Origin: Deltaproteobacteria bacterium
GTDB taxonomy: Bacteria > Desulfobacterota > DSM-4660 > Desulfatiglandales > Desulfatiglandaceae
Length of the DNA: 13,907 nucleotides
Reading direction: 5' to 3'
Assembly: GCA_019314425.1 (NCBI GenBank)
Contig: JAFCZI010000048.1
Coordinates: 1 to 13,907 of the forward strand
Shown here: piece after piece, positions 6,824-13,907 of the stretch
How the letters are laid out: every line of letters starts with the position of its first letter
How positions within the stretch are numbered: the first letter of the stretch is position 1
Position numbers and translations under genes: made by a program
Notes under the pieces: model-generated
Databases searched by the model: none
Told to the model about the DNA's origin: nothing
Seen by the model: the letters and a program-made list of their open reading frames with translations, nothing else

Positions 6824-9022
6824 ATGAAAATGCACGTCCGAAATTCCATACCTTATGAGCCCGCCATAACCTGTGGGGGATACACGGATCGTATCCTTCA
6901 TGTGGACCTTTCCACTTCTGAGATTGACATATGGAAGATGCCCCCGGACCACAAGGATAAGTACCTGGGGGGCCGGGGATACGCCCTGGCGTTGATATGG
7001 GAGAAAACCCGGGCGGAAACCCGCCATGACAGTCCGGAAAACATTGTTGTGATGGCCAGCGGTCCCCTTTGCGGCGATCCGAGATTCCCCGGGAGCGGAA
7101 AATTCATTGTCGGCACCATTTCTCCCTTGACGAATACCTTCATCGACTCCAATATCGGCGGGCATTTCGGCCCGTTGCTGAAGCGCTGCGGTTTTGACGC
7201 ACTGGCGGTGTCAGGATTGTCCCCCGATGGTGCAAAAGTTCTCCACATTGACGGGGACCAGGGAGCCATCCAAATCATTGACGCGCCTTCCTTTGGGGAA
7301 GGGATAGATGATGGTGGGCTTACTTATGGGGAATCGCTCCTGAAAGTGCTTAATGGCGATGAACTAAACGAGCATTCGGCGGTGGTCACCACGGGCAAGG
7401 GGGCCGAAAACGCGCGATTCGGTATTGTGAACAGCCTCTTTTTTGATCGGAGGCGGAATCGGCTTCGTGCTAAGCAGGCCGGGCGGGGCGGCACCGGCAC
7501 CGTGATGCGCCGGAAGGGATTGAAGGCGGTGGTGGTCCAGACCGCCCAGGCCGCCACCCGGGCAAACCAGCCCGTGGATGCGAAAGGGGTCAAAGAGGCC
7601 GGCGCCCAACTCAAGAAGGTGTTGAGCAAAATGGACCCCTCTCAGCTTCAACTGGCCAGTTGGGGTACCACCGTTTTGGTGGAGTTCATGGACAAGTTTC
7701 ACATCCTCCCCGTCAGGAATTATCAGAGCGGGCAGGATCCGGAAGCAAAAAAGCTGTTCGCCGACGTATTTTTGAAAGACTATTTCAGCCGGAAAACTCC
7801 GGATGGGTGTTTCAGCGGATGCAACCTGGCCTGTGCGAAAGGGGCGGAGGGCGTCACCCTGACACAGGGACCCAGGGCGGGAGAAAAGGTCGGTATTGAC
7901 GGCCCTGAATACGAAACCATCGGTGCCGTGACGGCCATGGGCATATTCGACCCGCAGTTTGTGATGGAATACAACTGGTATTGCGACGAATACGGATTGG
8001 ACACCATTTCAACCGGTGTGACCATGGCGTTTCTGATGGAATGCCGGCAGCGGGGATACCTCACAAAGGCGGATACCGAATACGACCTGGATTGGGGTAA
8101 TATGGAATCCGCCGGTAGGCTGTTGCACGAAACGGCCAATGGAACGGGGTTGGGGGCTGTTTGTGGTGAAGGGATTGTGCGCGCCAGGGAATGGGTGGCA
8201 GAACGGCATTCCGCCCGGACGGGGGCGCCCCGGGAGGATGTTCTCAATGAATTGAAAACGTTCGCCATGGAGGTGAAAGGGCTGGAATTCAGTATGTACA
8301 TTACCAAGGAATCCCTGGCCCAGCAGGGCGGGTACGGGTTTGCTCTGAAAGGTCCACAACATGACGAGGCATGGCTGATTTTCATTGATCAGGTTCACAA
8401 AGAACTGCCTACGTTTGAGATGAAGGCCGATGCACTGAAATGGTTTCCCCTGATTCGAACATGGTTTAATGCGGTGGGGCTTTGCAAACTCCCATGGATT
8501 GATGTGCGGCATCCGGATGCGGCCTCAACCGCCAACCCGGCCCAGAATACGCCGACGCTCAAGTACTATGTGGACTATCTCAATGCCACCACGGGGTCCT
8601 CCAAGACACTGCAGGATGTCCTCGATGACTCAGAGAGATTGTACCACCTTCAGAAGATGATCAACCTGCGGCAGGGAAAAGGGACGAGGGCCAGTGATCA
8701 GATTCCGCTTCGTGCCATGGGGCCCGTCTTTACCAATGAATATGAAGAACGTTCGGCGTATTACGACGAATGGCTGAGGGAACAGACCGGTCAGAAGCTG
8801 TTGCCTGCCAGCGTCGAAGATCGGTTGAAGATGCTCATCGATCTTCGGAAAGAGGCCTATCAGAAGCTCTGCGATTCAGTGTACCTGGCAAAAGGTTATA
8901 CGACCGATGGGGTCCCCCTGCCCGAGACCCTGGAGCGCTTCGGACTTTTAGACGAGCGTGCGGCAGCATTGCTTTCGGAACACGGACTGGGATGGGGAGA
9001 CGACCGGCGCCTGTCCAACTGA
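6824..9022 (+). CDS. Aldehyde:ferredoxin oxidoreductase (AOR) family tungsten enzyme
   Basis: AOR-family enzymes hold a tungsto-bispterin and one [4Fe-4S] cluster and catalyse low-potential redox reactions of aldehydes or related substrates. At 732 residues it is longer than Pyrococcus AOR (about 605). Visible features are YLGGRGYA (47-54), NIGGHFGPLLKRCGFDALAVSG (110-131), GKGAENARFG (191-200), KQAGRGGTGTVMRRKGLKAVVV (217-238), a Cys cluster C329/C333/C337, GLDTISTGVTMAFLME (391-406) and a distal Cys in VGLCKLPW (C554). The KQAGRGG form and the length suggest the branch that includes BamB-like enzymes; this is from memory and the substrate is unknown. Start: AAGGA (6815-6819) precedes ATG 6824 by 4 nt and a second in-frame ATG at 6830 by 10 nt, so the true start may be two codons later. 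A sulfur-carrier gene follows 17 nt downstream. No ferredoxin or other electron-transfer partner is in the window. Confidence 0.93.
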   Translation: MKMHVRNSIPYEPAITCGGYTDRILHVDLSTSEIDIWKMPPDHKDKYLGGRGYALALIWEKTRAETRHDSPENIVVMASGPLCGDPRFPGSGKFIVGTISPLTNTFIDSNIGGHFGPLLKRCGFDALAVSGLSPDGAKVLHIDGDQGAIQIIDAPSFGEGIDDGGLTYGESLLKVLNGDELNEHSAVVTTGKGAENARFGIVNSLFFDRRRNRLRAKQAGRGGTGTVMRRKGLKAVVVQTAQAATRANQPVDAKGVKEAGAQLKKVLSKMDPSQLQLASWGTTVLVEFMDKFHILPVRNYQSGQDPEAKKLFADVFLKDYFSRKTPDGCFSGCNLACAKGAEGVTLTQGPRAGEKVGIDGPEYETIGAVTAMGIFDPQFVMEYNWYCDEYGLDTISTGVTMAFLMECRQRGYLTKADTEYDLDWGNMESAGRLLHETANGTGLGAVCGEGIVRAREWVAERHSARTGAPREDVLNELKTFAMEVKGLEFSMYITKESLAQQGGYGFALKGPQHDEAWLIFIDQVHKELPTFEMKADALKWFPLIRTWFNAVGLCKLPWIDVRHPDAASTANPAQNTPTLKYYVDYLNATTGSSKTLQDVLDDSERLYHLQKMINLRQGKGTRASDQIPLRAMGPVFTNEYEERSAYYDEWLREQTGQKLLPASVEDRLKMLIDLRKEAYQKLCDSVYLAKGYTTDGVPLPETLERFGLLDERAAALLSEHGLGWGDDRRLSN

Positions 9023-9039
9023 TACGCAAGGAGAAATTT

Positions 9040-9285
9040 GTGGTTATATCCGTCAATTTTCATGGCTTCCAGCGAATGGTGACCCAGACCCGTGAAGTGC
9101 AGATCGCTCTTGCAAACGGCACCCGTGTGGATCACGTTCTGGATGCGGTCCAGGAGCGATTTCCAAAGCTGCCCCTTCAAAGGGAGGATCTTATCATTAC
9201 CGTTAATGATAAGGTTTCAACGATGGATCAACTGCTGAAGGAAAGGGACACCGTCTCTTTACTGCCCCATATCGGCGGCGGTTGA
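9040..9285 (+). CDS. MoaD/ThiS-family sulfur-carrier protein
   Basis: This is a small beta-grasp protein of 81 residues. It ends in HIGGG, giving the C-terminal Gly-Gly that is adenylated and thiocarboxylated in MoaD and ThiS. The chain shows VISVNFHGF, a helix with VDHVLDAVQERFP, then DLIITVNDKVS and the typical KERDTVSLLPHIGGG end. The start is taken as GTG 9040-9042, with AGGAG (9029-9033) 6 nt upstream; the frame extends further into the AOR gene, but that part is not family-like. Placed between the AOR gene and a DUF2889 gene, it most likely supplies sulfur for the pterin dithiolene of the tungsten cofactor. That role is inferred from context; a ThiS-type role is less likely because no thiamine gene is near. 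Confidence 0.88.
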   Translation: MVISVNFHGFQRMVTQTREVQIALANGTRVDHVLDAVQERFPKLPLQREDLIITVNDKVSTMDQLLKERDTVSLLPHIGGG

Positions 9286-9302
9286 AGGAGGAAAAACAGC
9301 CA

Positions 9303-9878
9303 ATGGCCTCATTGAAAGATCTGATCAAGGGCGCTCCGGTTCATGAGCGGAAATTGACGCTGCATTCCTATCCTCTGGAAGATGGCCGGTTGATTATTGA
9401 AGGATGGTTGCGGGATGAGCGCCTGGTTGATGGATACCACTGGAATGGCGTTCCCCGGGATCCCGGAGTGGTGCATTGGATGTGCATTCGGTTCCTGGTG
9501 GGTGACTGGCCCCTGACCATTCTGGATGCGGAAGGGGAAATGCCCGATGTTCCCCACAAACTGTGCCCCTCAACCCTTGAGGGGATCAAACGGGTGGTGG
9601 GCCTTAAAATCGTTGCGGGATACAGCGACAAGGTGCGCGGGATATTCGGCGGGGTTCTCGGTTGCAGCCACCTCACTCACCTGATGATGGTCATGGGTGC
9701 GGCGGCGCTTCACGGCTATTGGACCCAGCATTCCCGGGAACGCCAACCGATTCCCCGGTCCCTGGCGGAATTCGAATCACTGCCCCAACTGATCGACAGT
9801 TGCGCTTTATGGGACAAAGATGGCCCCATCATGAAAGACTTGAAGGCTTCCATTGAAGCGTCCGGAAAAACTCCGTAA
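9303..9878 (+). CDS. DUF2889-family protein
   Basis: The protein has 191 residues, is soluble-looking and has no signal peptide. It resembles DUF2889: an opening HERKLTLHSYPLEDGRLIIE (15-34), then GWLRDERLV, a VVHWMCIRFLVGDWPLTILDA core (56-76), then VRGIFGGVLGCSHLTHL (111-127 region to 137). Cys131, His133 and His136 in GCSHLTHL are a conspicuous cluster that could bind a metal or be catalytic. The function of DUF2889 is not established to my knowledge. Start: ATG 9303-9305 with AAGGAGG (9285-9291), which overlaps the last base of the upstream TGA. A TTG at 9282 is also in frame but precedes the ribosome site. The gap to the sulfur-carrier gene is 17 nt, so it should share the AOR transcript. 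Confidence 0.8.
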   Translation: MASLKDLIKGAPVHERKLTLHSYPLEDGRLIIEGWLRDERLVDGYHWNGVPRDPGVVHWMCIRFLVGDWPLTILDAEGEMPDVPHKLCPSTLEGIKRVVGLKIVAGYSDKVRGIFGGVLGCSHLTHLMMVMGAAALHGYWTQHSRERQPIPRSLAEFESLPQLIDSCALWDKDGPIMKDLKASIEASGKTP

Positions 9879-9915
9879 ATATCTAATGCGGGCTGCACCC
9901 ACAACCCAAATGGTC

Positions 9916-9952
9916 TCACGCAAAGGCGCCAAGACGCAGCGGCAAGACGCAG
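9916..9952. repeat. Dispersed-type intergenic repeat (CAAAGGCGCCAAGACGC family)
   Basis: After the DUF2889 gene lies TCACGCAAAGGCGCCAAGAC and two copies of CAAGACGCAG 13 bp apart (9930-9939, 9943-9952). Sequences of the CACGCAAAGGCGCAAAGACGC type are familiar as scattered intergenic repeats in many bacteria, including delta-proteobacteria; this identity is from memory. No ORF or terminator is evident in the element. Confidence 0.55.
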
Positions 9953-9997
9953 TTTTAAGCCGCAGTTTTAAGTTTTAGGTTTTAAGTTTTCGGTTTT
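9948..9997. repeat. Tandem heptamer repeat, TTTTAAG type
   Basis: CGCAGTTTTAAG occurs at 9948-9959 and again at 9961-9972. From 9966 the heptamers TTTTAAG, TTTTAGG, TTTTAAG and TTTTCGG run head to tail to 9993, followed by TTTT. The rest of the gap up to the pgm start shows no clear gene or hairpin. Confidence 0.8.
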
Positions 9998-10113
9998 GCA
10001 GTCAATGAACTTCTTGTTTTTTGTGACAGAAAACCAGGTGATAAGGCGTTAAGAATGAGGGTCTCGGAAATTGCAGGCCGTCTGTGTGGATGACTTTATG
10101 AAAGGAGCAAGCA

Positions 10114-11683
10114 ATGACACTTCATCGACTGGCCGGAAAACCGGCGCCGGAATCCATGCTGGAAAATATCCCCGAGTTGATATCCTCCTATTATACCCTT
10201 GATGCGTCGGGACCCGTTTCTTTCGGTACATCTGGACATCGGGGATCCGCCTTGAAGGGAACCTTCAACGAAATGCACGTGGCGGCCATGGCGCAGGCCA
10301 TCTGTGATTTCCGGTCGGAAAAAGGCCGCAAGGGACCGCTTTTCATGGGGTTTGACACCCATGCCCTTTCGATACCGGCTTTTCGGACCGCCCTGGAGGT
10401 GTTTGCCGCCAATGGGGTTGAAACGGTCATCCACGAAAAAGATGAATATACGCCGACCCCGGTGATTTCGTTTCTGATTGTGGCGCATAATCGGGATCCG
10501 AAAAGCCAGCTGGCGGACGGCGTGGTCATTACCCCTTCCCATAACCCACCCCGTGATGGGGGATTCAAATACAATCCCCCCCATGGCGGTCCTGCCGATG
10601 TGACGGAAACCCGCTGGATTCAGGATCGGGCCAACCGGCTCATGGGGCAGGATCAAAATCATATCAAGCGGATCCCCTATCCAAAGGCCTGTGCCGTATC
10701 GACTACCCACGAAGAGGACTTCATCACCCCTTTTGTCAAGGCGCTCGATCAGGTGATTGATATGAAGGTCATCCGGGACTCAGGCGTTCGAATGGGCGTG
10801 GATCCCATGGGGGGATCCGGCGTGCATTTCTGGCATGTGATCGCTGAAACCTATGGGTTGGATATGGAAATTGTAAACCCCCGTGTGGACCCGGCTTTCG
10901 GGTTTATGCCCCTGGACGGGGATGGTGAAATCCGCATGGACTGCTCGTCTCGGGAACGACCCGGATTACGATCGCCACGGCATCGTGTGCCCCACGGGGC
11001 TCATGAACCCCAATCATTACCTCTCCGTGGCCATCTGGTACCTGTTGCAGCACCGGCCGTTATGGCGTTCCGGTCTCAAAATCGGCAAAACCCTGGTAAG
11101 CAGTACCATGATCGATCGGGTGGCCAAGGATCTGGATCGGGTGCTGTATGAGGTTCCCGTGGGGTTTAAGTGGTTTGTGGACGGACTGTTGAAGGGGGGC
11201 CTTGCTTTTGGTGGCGAGGAGAGCGCGGGGGCGTCTTTTTTGAGGATGGATGGTACGGCCTGGTGCACGGACAAGGACGGTTTTTCAGCGGGCCTTTTAT
11301 CGGCGGAAATCATCGCGAGAACCGAGAAAACACCTGCTGAGATCTATGGAAATATTCTGGTCCCCAGCCATGGTGCGCCTTTTTACAAAAGGGCCGATGG
11401 ACCCATCTCCCCGGATCAGCGCCAGGTATTGAAGGACCTCACCCCCGAGTCCGTCAAGGTCTCTTCAGTGGCGGGCCTGCCCATCGTTTCCGTTGCCACC
11501 ACGGCGGCTGGAAATGGGGCCTCCATCGGCGGTGTTAAGGTTACACTGGAGGATGGTTCATGGTTTGCCGTTCGCCCTTCGGGAACGGAACCCAAAATGA
11601 AGATTTATGTGGAGAGCTTTGGCGGGGAAGATCTCTGGGAACGCATTTACGGGGAAGTCGACGCTTGCATTTTCTGCCGGTGA
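10114..11683 (+). pseudogene. pgm: Phosphoglucomutase gene broken by an internal deletion and frameshift
   Basis: Phosphoglucomutase interconverts glucose 1- and 6-phosphate. Codons 1-279 (10114-10950) encode the N-terminal half: SFGTSGHRGS (36-45), catalytic phosphoserine loop TPSHNPP (140-146, Ser142) and [20 protein letters not shown]. The family sequence then stops at DCSS and resumes in the +1 frame at 10952 with metal-binding [10 protein letters not shown], followed by [20 protein letters not shown] and phosphate-binding [12 protein letters not shown], ending at TGA 11681-11683. From memory of the family, about 18 residues are missing at the junction. A loss of 53 nt would restore one frame of about 540 residues, close to the E. 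coli enzyme (546). The junction is not a slippery site, so programmed frameshifting is unlikely. The start has GGAG at 10103-10106. The gene is either inactivated or misassembled; both halves keep good codon use, suggesting a recent event. Confidence 0.9.
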
Positions 11684-11741
11684 CCGGTATGGACTGATGG
11701 CGTCTGAATAGGGAGAACCAACAGACTGTTGGGGAGCGAAG

Positions 11742-13001
11742 ATGTTGTATCGTACGGTAGAAAAAACAGGTGACCGGTTGTCGATTCTCGGGTTTGGGTG
11801 TATGCGCCTCCCTCAGAAGTTGGGGGAGCCAAGTACCGGGAAAATTGACGAAAAACGTGCCAGAAAGCAGGTACGTCATGCCATTGATCAAGGGGTCAAC
11901 TATATCGACACGGCCATGCCCTATCATGCGGGTGGAAGTGAACCCTTTTTAGGTCGTACATTGAGCGATGGATATCGCGAAAAAGTCAAACTGGCCACGA
12001 AACTGCCGCCCTGGTCCGTAAAAACCCGGGAAGATATGGACCCACTTCTGAGGGCGCAAATAGATCGCCTCAGAGCCGATTATATCGACTATTATCTGCT
12101 CCATGCCCTTGAACGAAGAAGTTGGGAGAAATTGAAACGCCTGAAGGTGTTGGAATTTCTGGATCAGGCCAAATCGGACGGACTTATTGTAAATGCGGGT
12201 TTTTCATTTCACGGCGATATTGAGACGTTCAAAGAGATTGTGGATGCCTACGACTGGACTTTCTGCCAGATCCAGTACAACTATCTGGATGAACAAAACC
12301 AGGCCGGCACTGAGGGGCTTCGGTATGCATCGGAAAAACGACTGGCCGTAATGGTCATGGAACCGCTCCGCGGCGGCAATCTGGCGCGTCCCGCGCCCCC
12401 GCAAATTCAGGCTCTGTGGGATCAGGCCGAGACAAAACGGACTCCCGCCGAGTGGGCCTTGCGCTGGGTTTGGAACCACCCGGAGGTCACCGTGGTGCTT
12501 TCGGGCATGAACGAAGACGCTCATATTGAAGAAAACCTCAGGGTCGCAGGTGAAGCGTGTTCAGATTCCCTGACGGAGAAGGAATTACGGCTGGTTGAAA
12601 AGGTAAACGCGACCTATCGCAGACTGACCAAGGCCGGTTGCACCGGTTGTCGTTACTGCATGCCCTGTCCGTCGGGTGTGGATATCCCACTGTGTTTTGA
12701 ACTTTACAACCGAAAGCATCTGTTCAACGATGCAAAATGGGCCAACATCGTTTATTTGACCCGATTGGCCGGGGGCGAAGGGGAAACGCCGTCATTGGCA
12801 TCTCTGTGCGAACATTGTGGAAAATGCGAGGGGGTTTGCCCTCAGCATCTGCCCATTCAGGCGCTCCTGGAGGAGGTGGTAAAGGATTTTGAGGGACGGT
12901 TGTTAAAACCCATGGTCTGGGCAACCCGAAAATTTTTCGGTTTTCAAAGATGGTCCAGTGTACGAAGGGCTCGGAAATTGGAAAAACGGGCGGGAGGTTA
13001 A
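11742..13001 (+). CDS. Aldo/keto reductase with C-terminal 2x[4Fe-4S] domain
   Basis: The 419-residue protein joins an NAD(P)H-type aldo/keto reductase barrel (about 1-290) to a ferredoxin-like tail. The barrel shows LGFGCMRLP (16-24) and the catalytic tetrad Asp56 and Tyr61 (IDTAMPYH), Lys87 (ATKLPP) and His121 (LLHAL). It also has MEPLRGGNLA (206-215) and the C-terminal barrel motif VVLSGMNEDAHIEENL. The tail carries CTGCRYCMPCP (Cys300/303/306/309) and CEHCGKCEGVCP (Cys356/359/362/366), enough for two [4Fe-4S] clusters. GGGGAG lies just before ATG 11742. This architecture is common in anaerobes, but the substrates are unknown. The tail suggests electron exchange between nicotinamide and a ferredoxin-level partner; that is inference. 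A Cys-rich small gene follows 6 nt after the stop. Confidence 0.92.
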   Translation: MLYRTVEKTGDRLSILGFGCMRLPQKLGEPSTGKIDEKRARKQVRHAIDQGVNYIDTAMPYHAGGSEPFLGRTLSDGYREKVKLATKLPPWSVKTREDMDPLLRAQIDRLRADYIDYYLLHALERRSWEKLKRLKVLEFLDQAKSDGLIVNAGFSFHGDIETFKEIVDAYDWTFCQIQYNYLDEQNQAGTEGLRYASEKRLAVMVMEPLRGGNLARPAPPQIQALWDQAETKRTPAEWALRWVWNHPEVTVVLSGMNEDAHIEENLRVAGEACSDSLTEKELRLVEKVNATYRRLTKAGCTGCRYCMPCPSGVDIPLCFELYNRKHLFNDAKWANIVYLTRLAGGEGETPSLASLCEHCGKCEGVCPQHLPIQALLEEVVKDFEGRLLKPMVWATRKFFGFQRWSSVRRARKLEKRAGG

Positions 13002-13007
13002 GTTCAC

Positions 13008-13247
13008 TTGCCTTACATTACTTGCCGACAGAAAAAAACCCGGCACAAGGTTGACGTGTCTGCGTGTGAAGGCTGCAAGGGCATGGCTTGTCCTGACTAC
13101 TACGATTATTTACAGCTTTCCCTGTTTCCCCACTTGATTCCGGATGAAAAGGTCCGACGAAAACTTCAATCGGAACGAAGGCCGGTCGAAAATCGGAAAA
13201 ATTCAAAATCACCCCAACAGATATCATGGCTGGAAAAAGCTGACTGA
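13008..13247 (+). CDS. Small Cys-rich hypothetical protein, TTG start
   Basis: This 79-residue protein is not assigned to a family. Cys6 and a CEGCKGMAC cluster (Cys20, 23, 28) could hold Zn or an Fe-S centre. The cluster is followed by PDYYDYLQLSLFPHLIP and a basic, hydrophilic tail. The start is TTG at 13008-13010 because GGGAGG (12992-12997) sits 10 nt upstream and the only internal Met (residue 26) lies inside the Cys cluster. It begins 6 nt after the aldo/keto reductase stop, so the two are very probably co-transcribed. An accessory or electron-transfer role with the reductase is possible but unproven. Confidence 0.68.
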   Translation: MPYITCRQKKTRHKVDVSACEGCKGMACPDYYDYLQLSLFPHLIPDEKVRRKLQSERRPVENRKNSKSPQQISWLEKAD

Positions 13248-13280
13248 GGCTTTGGGGCTTTGGTGCGCTAGGTTAAGTCT

Positions 13281-13408
13281 GATGGCGCCGTAAAAAGTCC
13301 CCTCTACTGTGTTGCAGTGATTTCCCAGAATCTCAACATACTACCTGTATGTTCGACGTTCCTGAAAAACCACTACGCCTTTTATCTGGAACTTTTTACA
13401 ACGCCATC
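13281..13408. repeat. 128-bp imperfect palindrome, MITE/REP-like
   Basis: The ends are inverted: GATGGCGCCGTAAAAAGTCC at 13281-13300 against the complement of the right end, GATGGCGTTGTAAAAAGTTC (17 of 20 match). Inner parts pair too: GCAGTGATTT on the left against GTAGTGGTTT from the right. The exact centre is AACATAC-TACCT-GTATGTT (13335-13353). The whole element is symmetric about 13344. It has no ORF. It lies between the small Cys-rich gene and tatD and could fold as a long hairpin in RNA from either strand. Confidence 0.85.
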
Positions 13409-13440
13409 TGTAGCTCGATTCGCGACTTTTCACGAGACCA

Positions 13441-13461
13441 TCCACGATGTTGATTCGTGGA
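13441..13461. promoter_or_regulatory. Small hairpin upstream of tatD
   Basis: TCCACGA (13441-13447) and TCGTGGA (13455-13461) form a perfect 7-bp stem with a 7-nt loop, 24 nt before the tatD start. No T-run follows (AAACAC instead), so it is not an obvious terminator. It could be an operator or leader structure, or chance. Confidence 0.35.
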
Positions 13462-13485
13462 AACACATAAATTAAGGATGCCATA

Positions 13486-13907
13486 ATGTTAATTGATAGT
13501 CATTGCCATCTGGATATGAGGGACTTCGATAGAGACAGGGAAGCCGTTATCCGGCGGGCGCAACAGGACGGGATTGTTCATATAATTTCAATCGGAATTG
13601 ATGTGAAGAGTTCCCGGTCCGCCATTGACCTGGCGCGGAAATACAATTTTATTTCCGCTACGGTGGGGTGTCACCCCCATGACGCGGATGAATGCAGTTC
13701 CTTAGATCTTGAGACACTGGCGTCAATGGCCGCTGATCCGGAAGTGGTCGCTTGGGGGGAGATCGGTCTTGATTATTACCGAAACCATTCGGAGAAGGAA
13801 AACCAGCGAAAGATTTTTCAGGCGCAACTGGACCTGGCGCATGCGGCCAACCTTCCCGTAATTATCCACGAGCGGGAGGCCCATGAAGAGGTCTATGCGA
13901 TGCTGGA
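13486..13907 (+). CDS. tatD: TatD-family metal-dependent hydrolase (partial, 3' end outside window)
   Basis: The first 140 codons are present and the gene continues past the right edge; full-length members are about 255-265 residues. The TIM-barrel metal motifs are clear: DSHCHLD (His6, His8), the VGCHPHDA strand (60-67), GEIGLDYYRN with metal-bridging Glu92 (91-100), and PVIIHEREA with His128. Family members are TatD or YcfH-like Mg2+-dependent nucleases or other phosphoesterases. AAGGA (13474-13478) precedes ATG 13486 by 7 nt. In many genomes this family follows a methionyl-tRNA synthetase gene, but here it follows a palindromic repeat. TatD and its paralogue YcfH cannot be told apart from this part. 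Confidence 0.92.
   Translation, partial: MLIDSHCHLDMRDFDRDREAVIRRAQQDGIVHIISIGIDVKSSRSAIDLARKYNFISATVGCHPHDADECSSLDLETLASMAADPEVVAWGEIGLDYYRNHSEKENQRKIFQAQLDLAHAANLPVIIHEREAHEEVYAML

Noticed and set aside
7780..8512. Long minus-strand frames opposite the AOR gene (7780-8385, 8009-8512)
   Set aside because: They are antisense shadows in conserved AOR coding sequence with no domain evidence.
8770..9039. Upstream extension of the sulfur-carrier frame into the AOR gene
   Set aside because: This part overlaps the conserved AOR C-terminus out of frame; the GTG at 9040 with AGGAG gives a normal-length MoaD-like protein.
10096..10710. 204-codon minus-strand frame opposite pgm
   Set aside because: It is antisense to the phosphoserine-loop half of pgm, with no family resemblance.
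10883..11683. Second half of pgm as an independent gene
   Set aside because: It begins inside the first half out of frame, lacks a ribosome site and contains only the C-terminal part of phosphoglucomutase.
1..13907. CRISPR arrays, tRNA, rRNA and transposase genes
   Set aside because: No regularly spaced repeats, cloverleaf sequences, rRNA motifs or transposase motifs were seen on either strand.

Overview
The window looks like chromosomal DNA from a sulfate-reducing or syntrophic delta-proteobacterium (Desulfobacterota, most likely Desulfobacterales). This is inferred from a tungsten-type aldehyde:ferredoxin oxidoreductase (AOR) with its own sulfur carrier, an aldo/keto reductase carrying two [4Fe-4S] motifs, small Cys-rich proteins, and short intergenic repeats of a kind common in that group. 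Moderate-to-high GC and frequent Shine-Dalgarno sequences (GGAG/AGGAGG) fit. No rRNA, tRNA, CRISPR array or transposase is visible.

Left block, minus strand (about 5722 down to 1): a candidate sigma-70 promoter precedes valS (valyl-tRNA synthetase). valS overlaps nadC (quinolinate phosphoribosyltransferase) by 8 bp. After an 88-bp gap of heptamer-type repeats come the ATPase and permease of a zinc/manganese-type ABC importer (ZnuC/ZnuB-like). No substrate-binding protein is present. Directly after the permease is a disrupted reading frame with a DUF11-like segment that runs off the left edge.

Centre: an acidic, probably disordered protein with a C-terminal amphipathic helical segment is encoded on the minus strand at 5805-6599 and ends at a clear intrinsic terminator. 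It is divergent from a plus-strand cassette: a 732-residue AOR-family enzyme, a MoaD/ThiS-like protein ending in Gly-Gly, and a DUF2889 protein. Their tight spacing suggests one transcript; the carrier probably serves pterin-cofactor synthesis, and the DUF2889 protein has no assigned role.

Right block, plus strand: a repeat-rich gap, then a phosphoglucomutase gene (pgm) broken by a frame change at about 10950 where some 18 conserved residues are missing. Next come the Fe-S aldo/keto reductase and a 79-residue Cys-rich protein started by TTG. A 128-bp near-perfectly centred palindrome follows, and then the first 140 codons of a TatD-family metal-dependent hydrolase, cut by the right edge.

Most genes are housekeeping or ordinary accessory genes. 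The points most worth following are the AOR/sulfur-carrier/DUF2889 cassette, the broken pgm, the 128-bp palindrome and the heptamer repeats. Nothing in the window clearly amounts to a new defence or mobile system.
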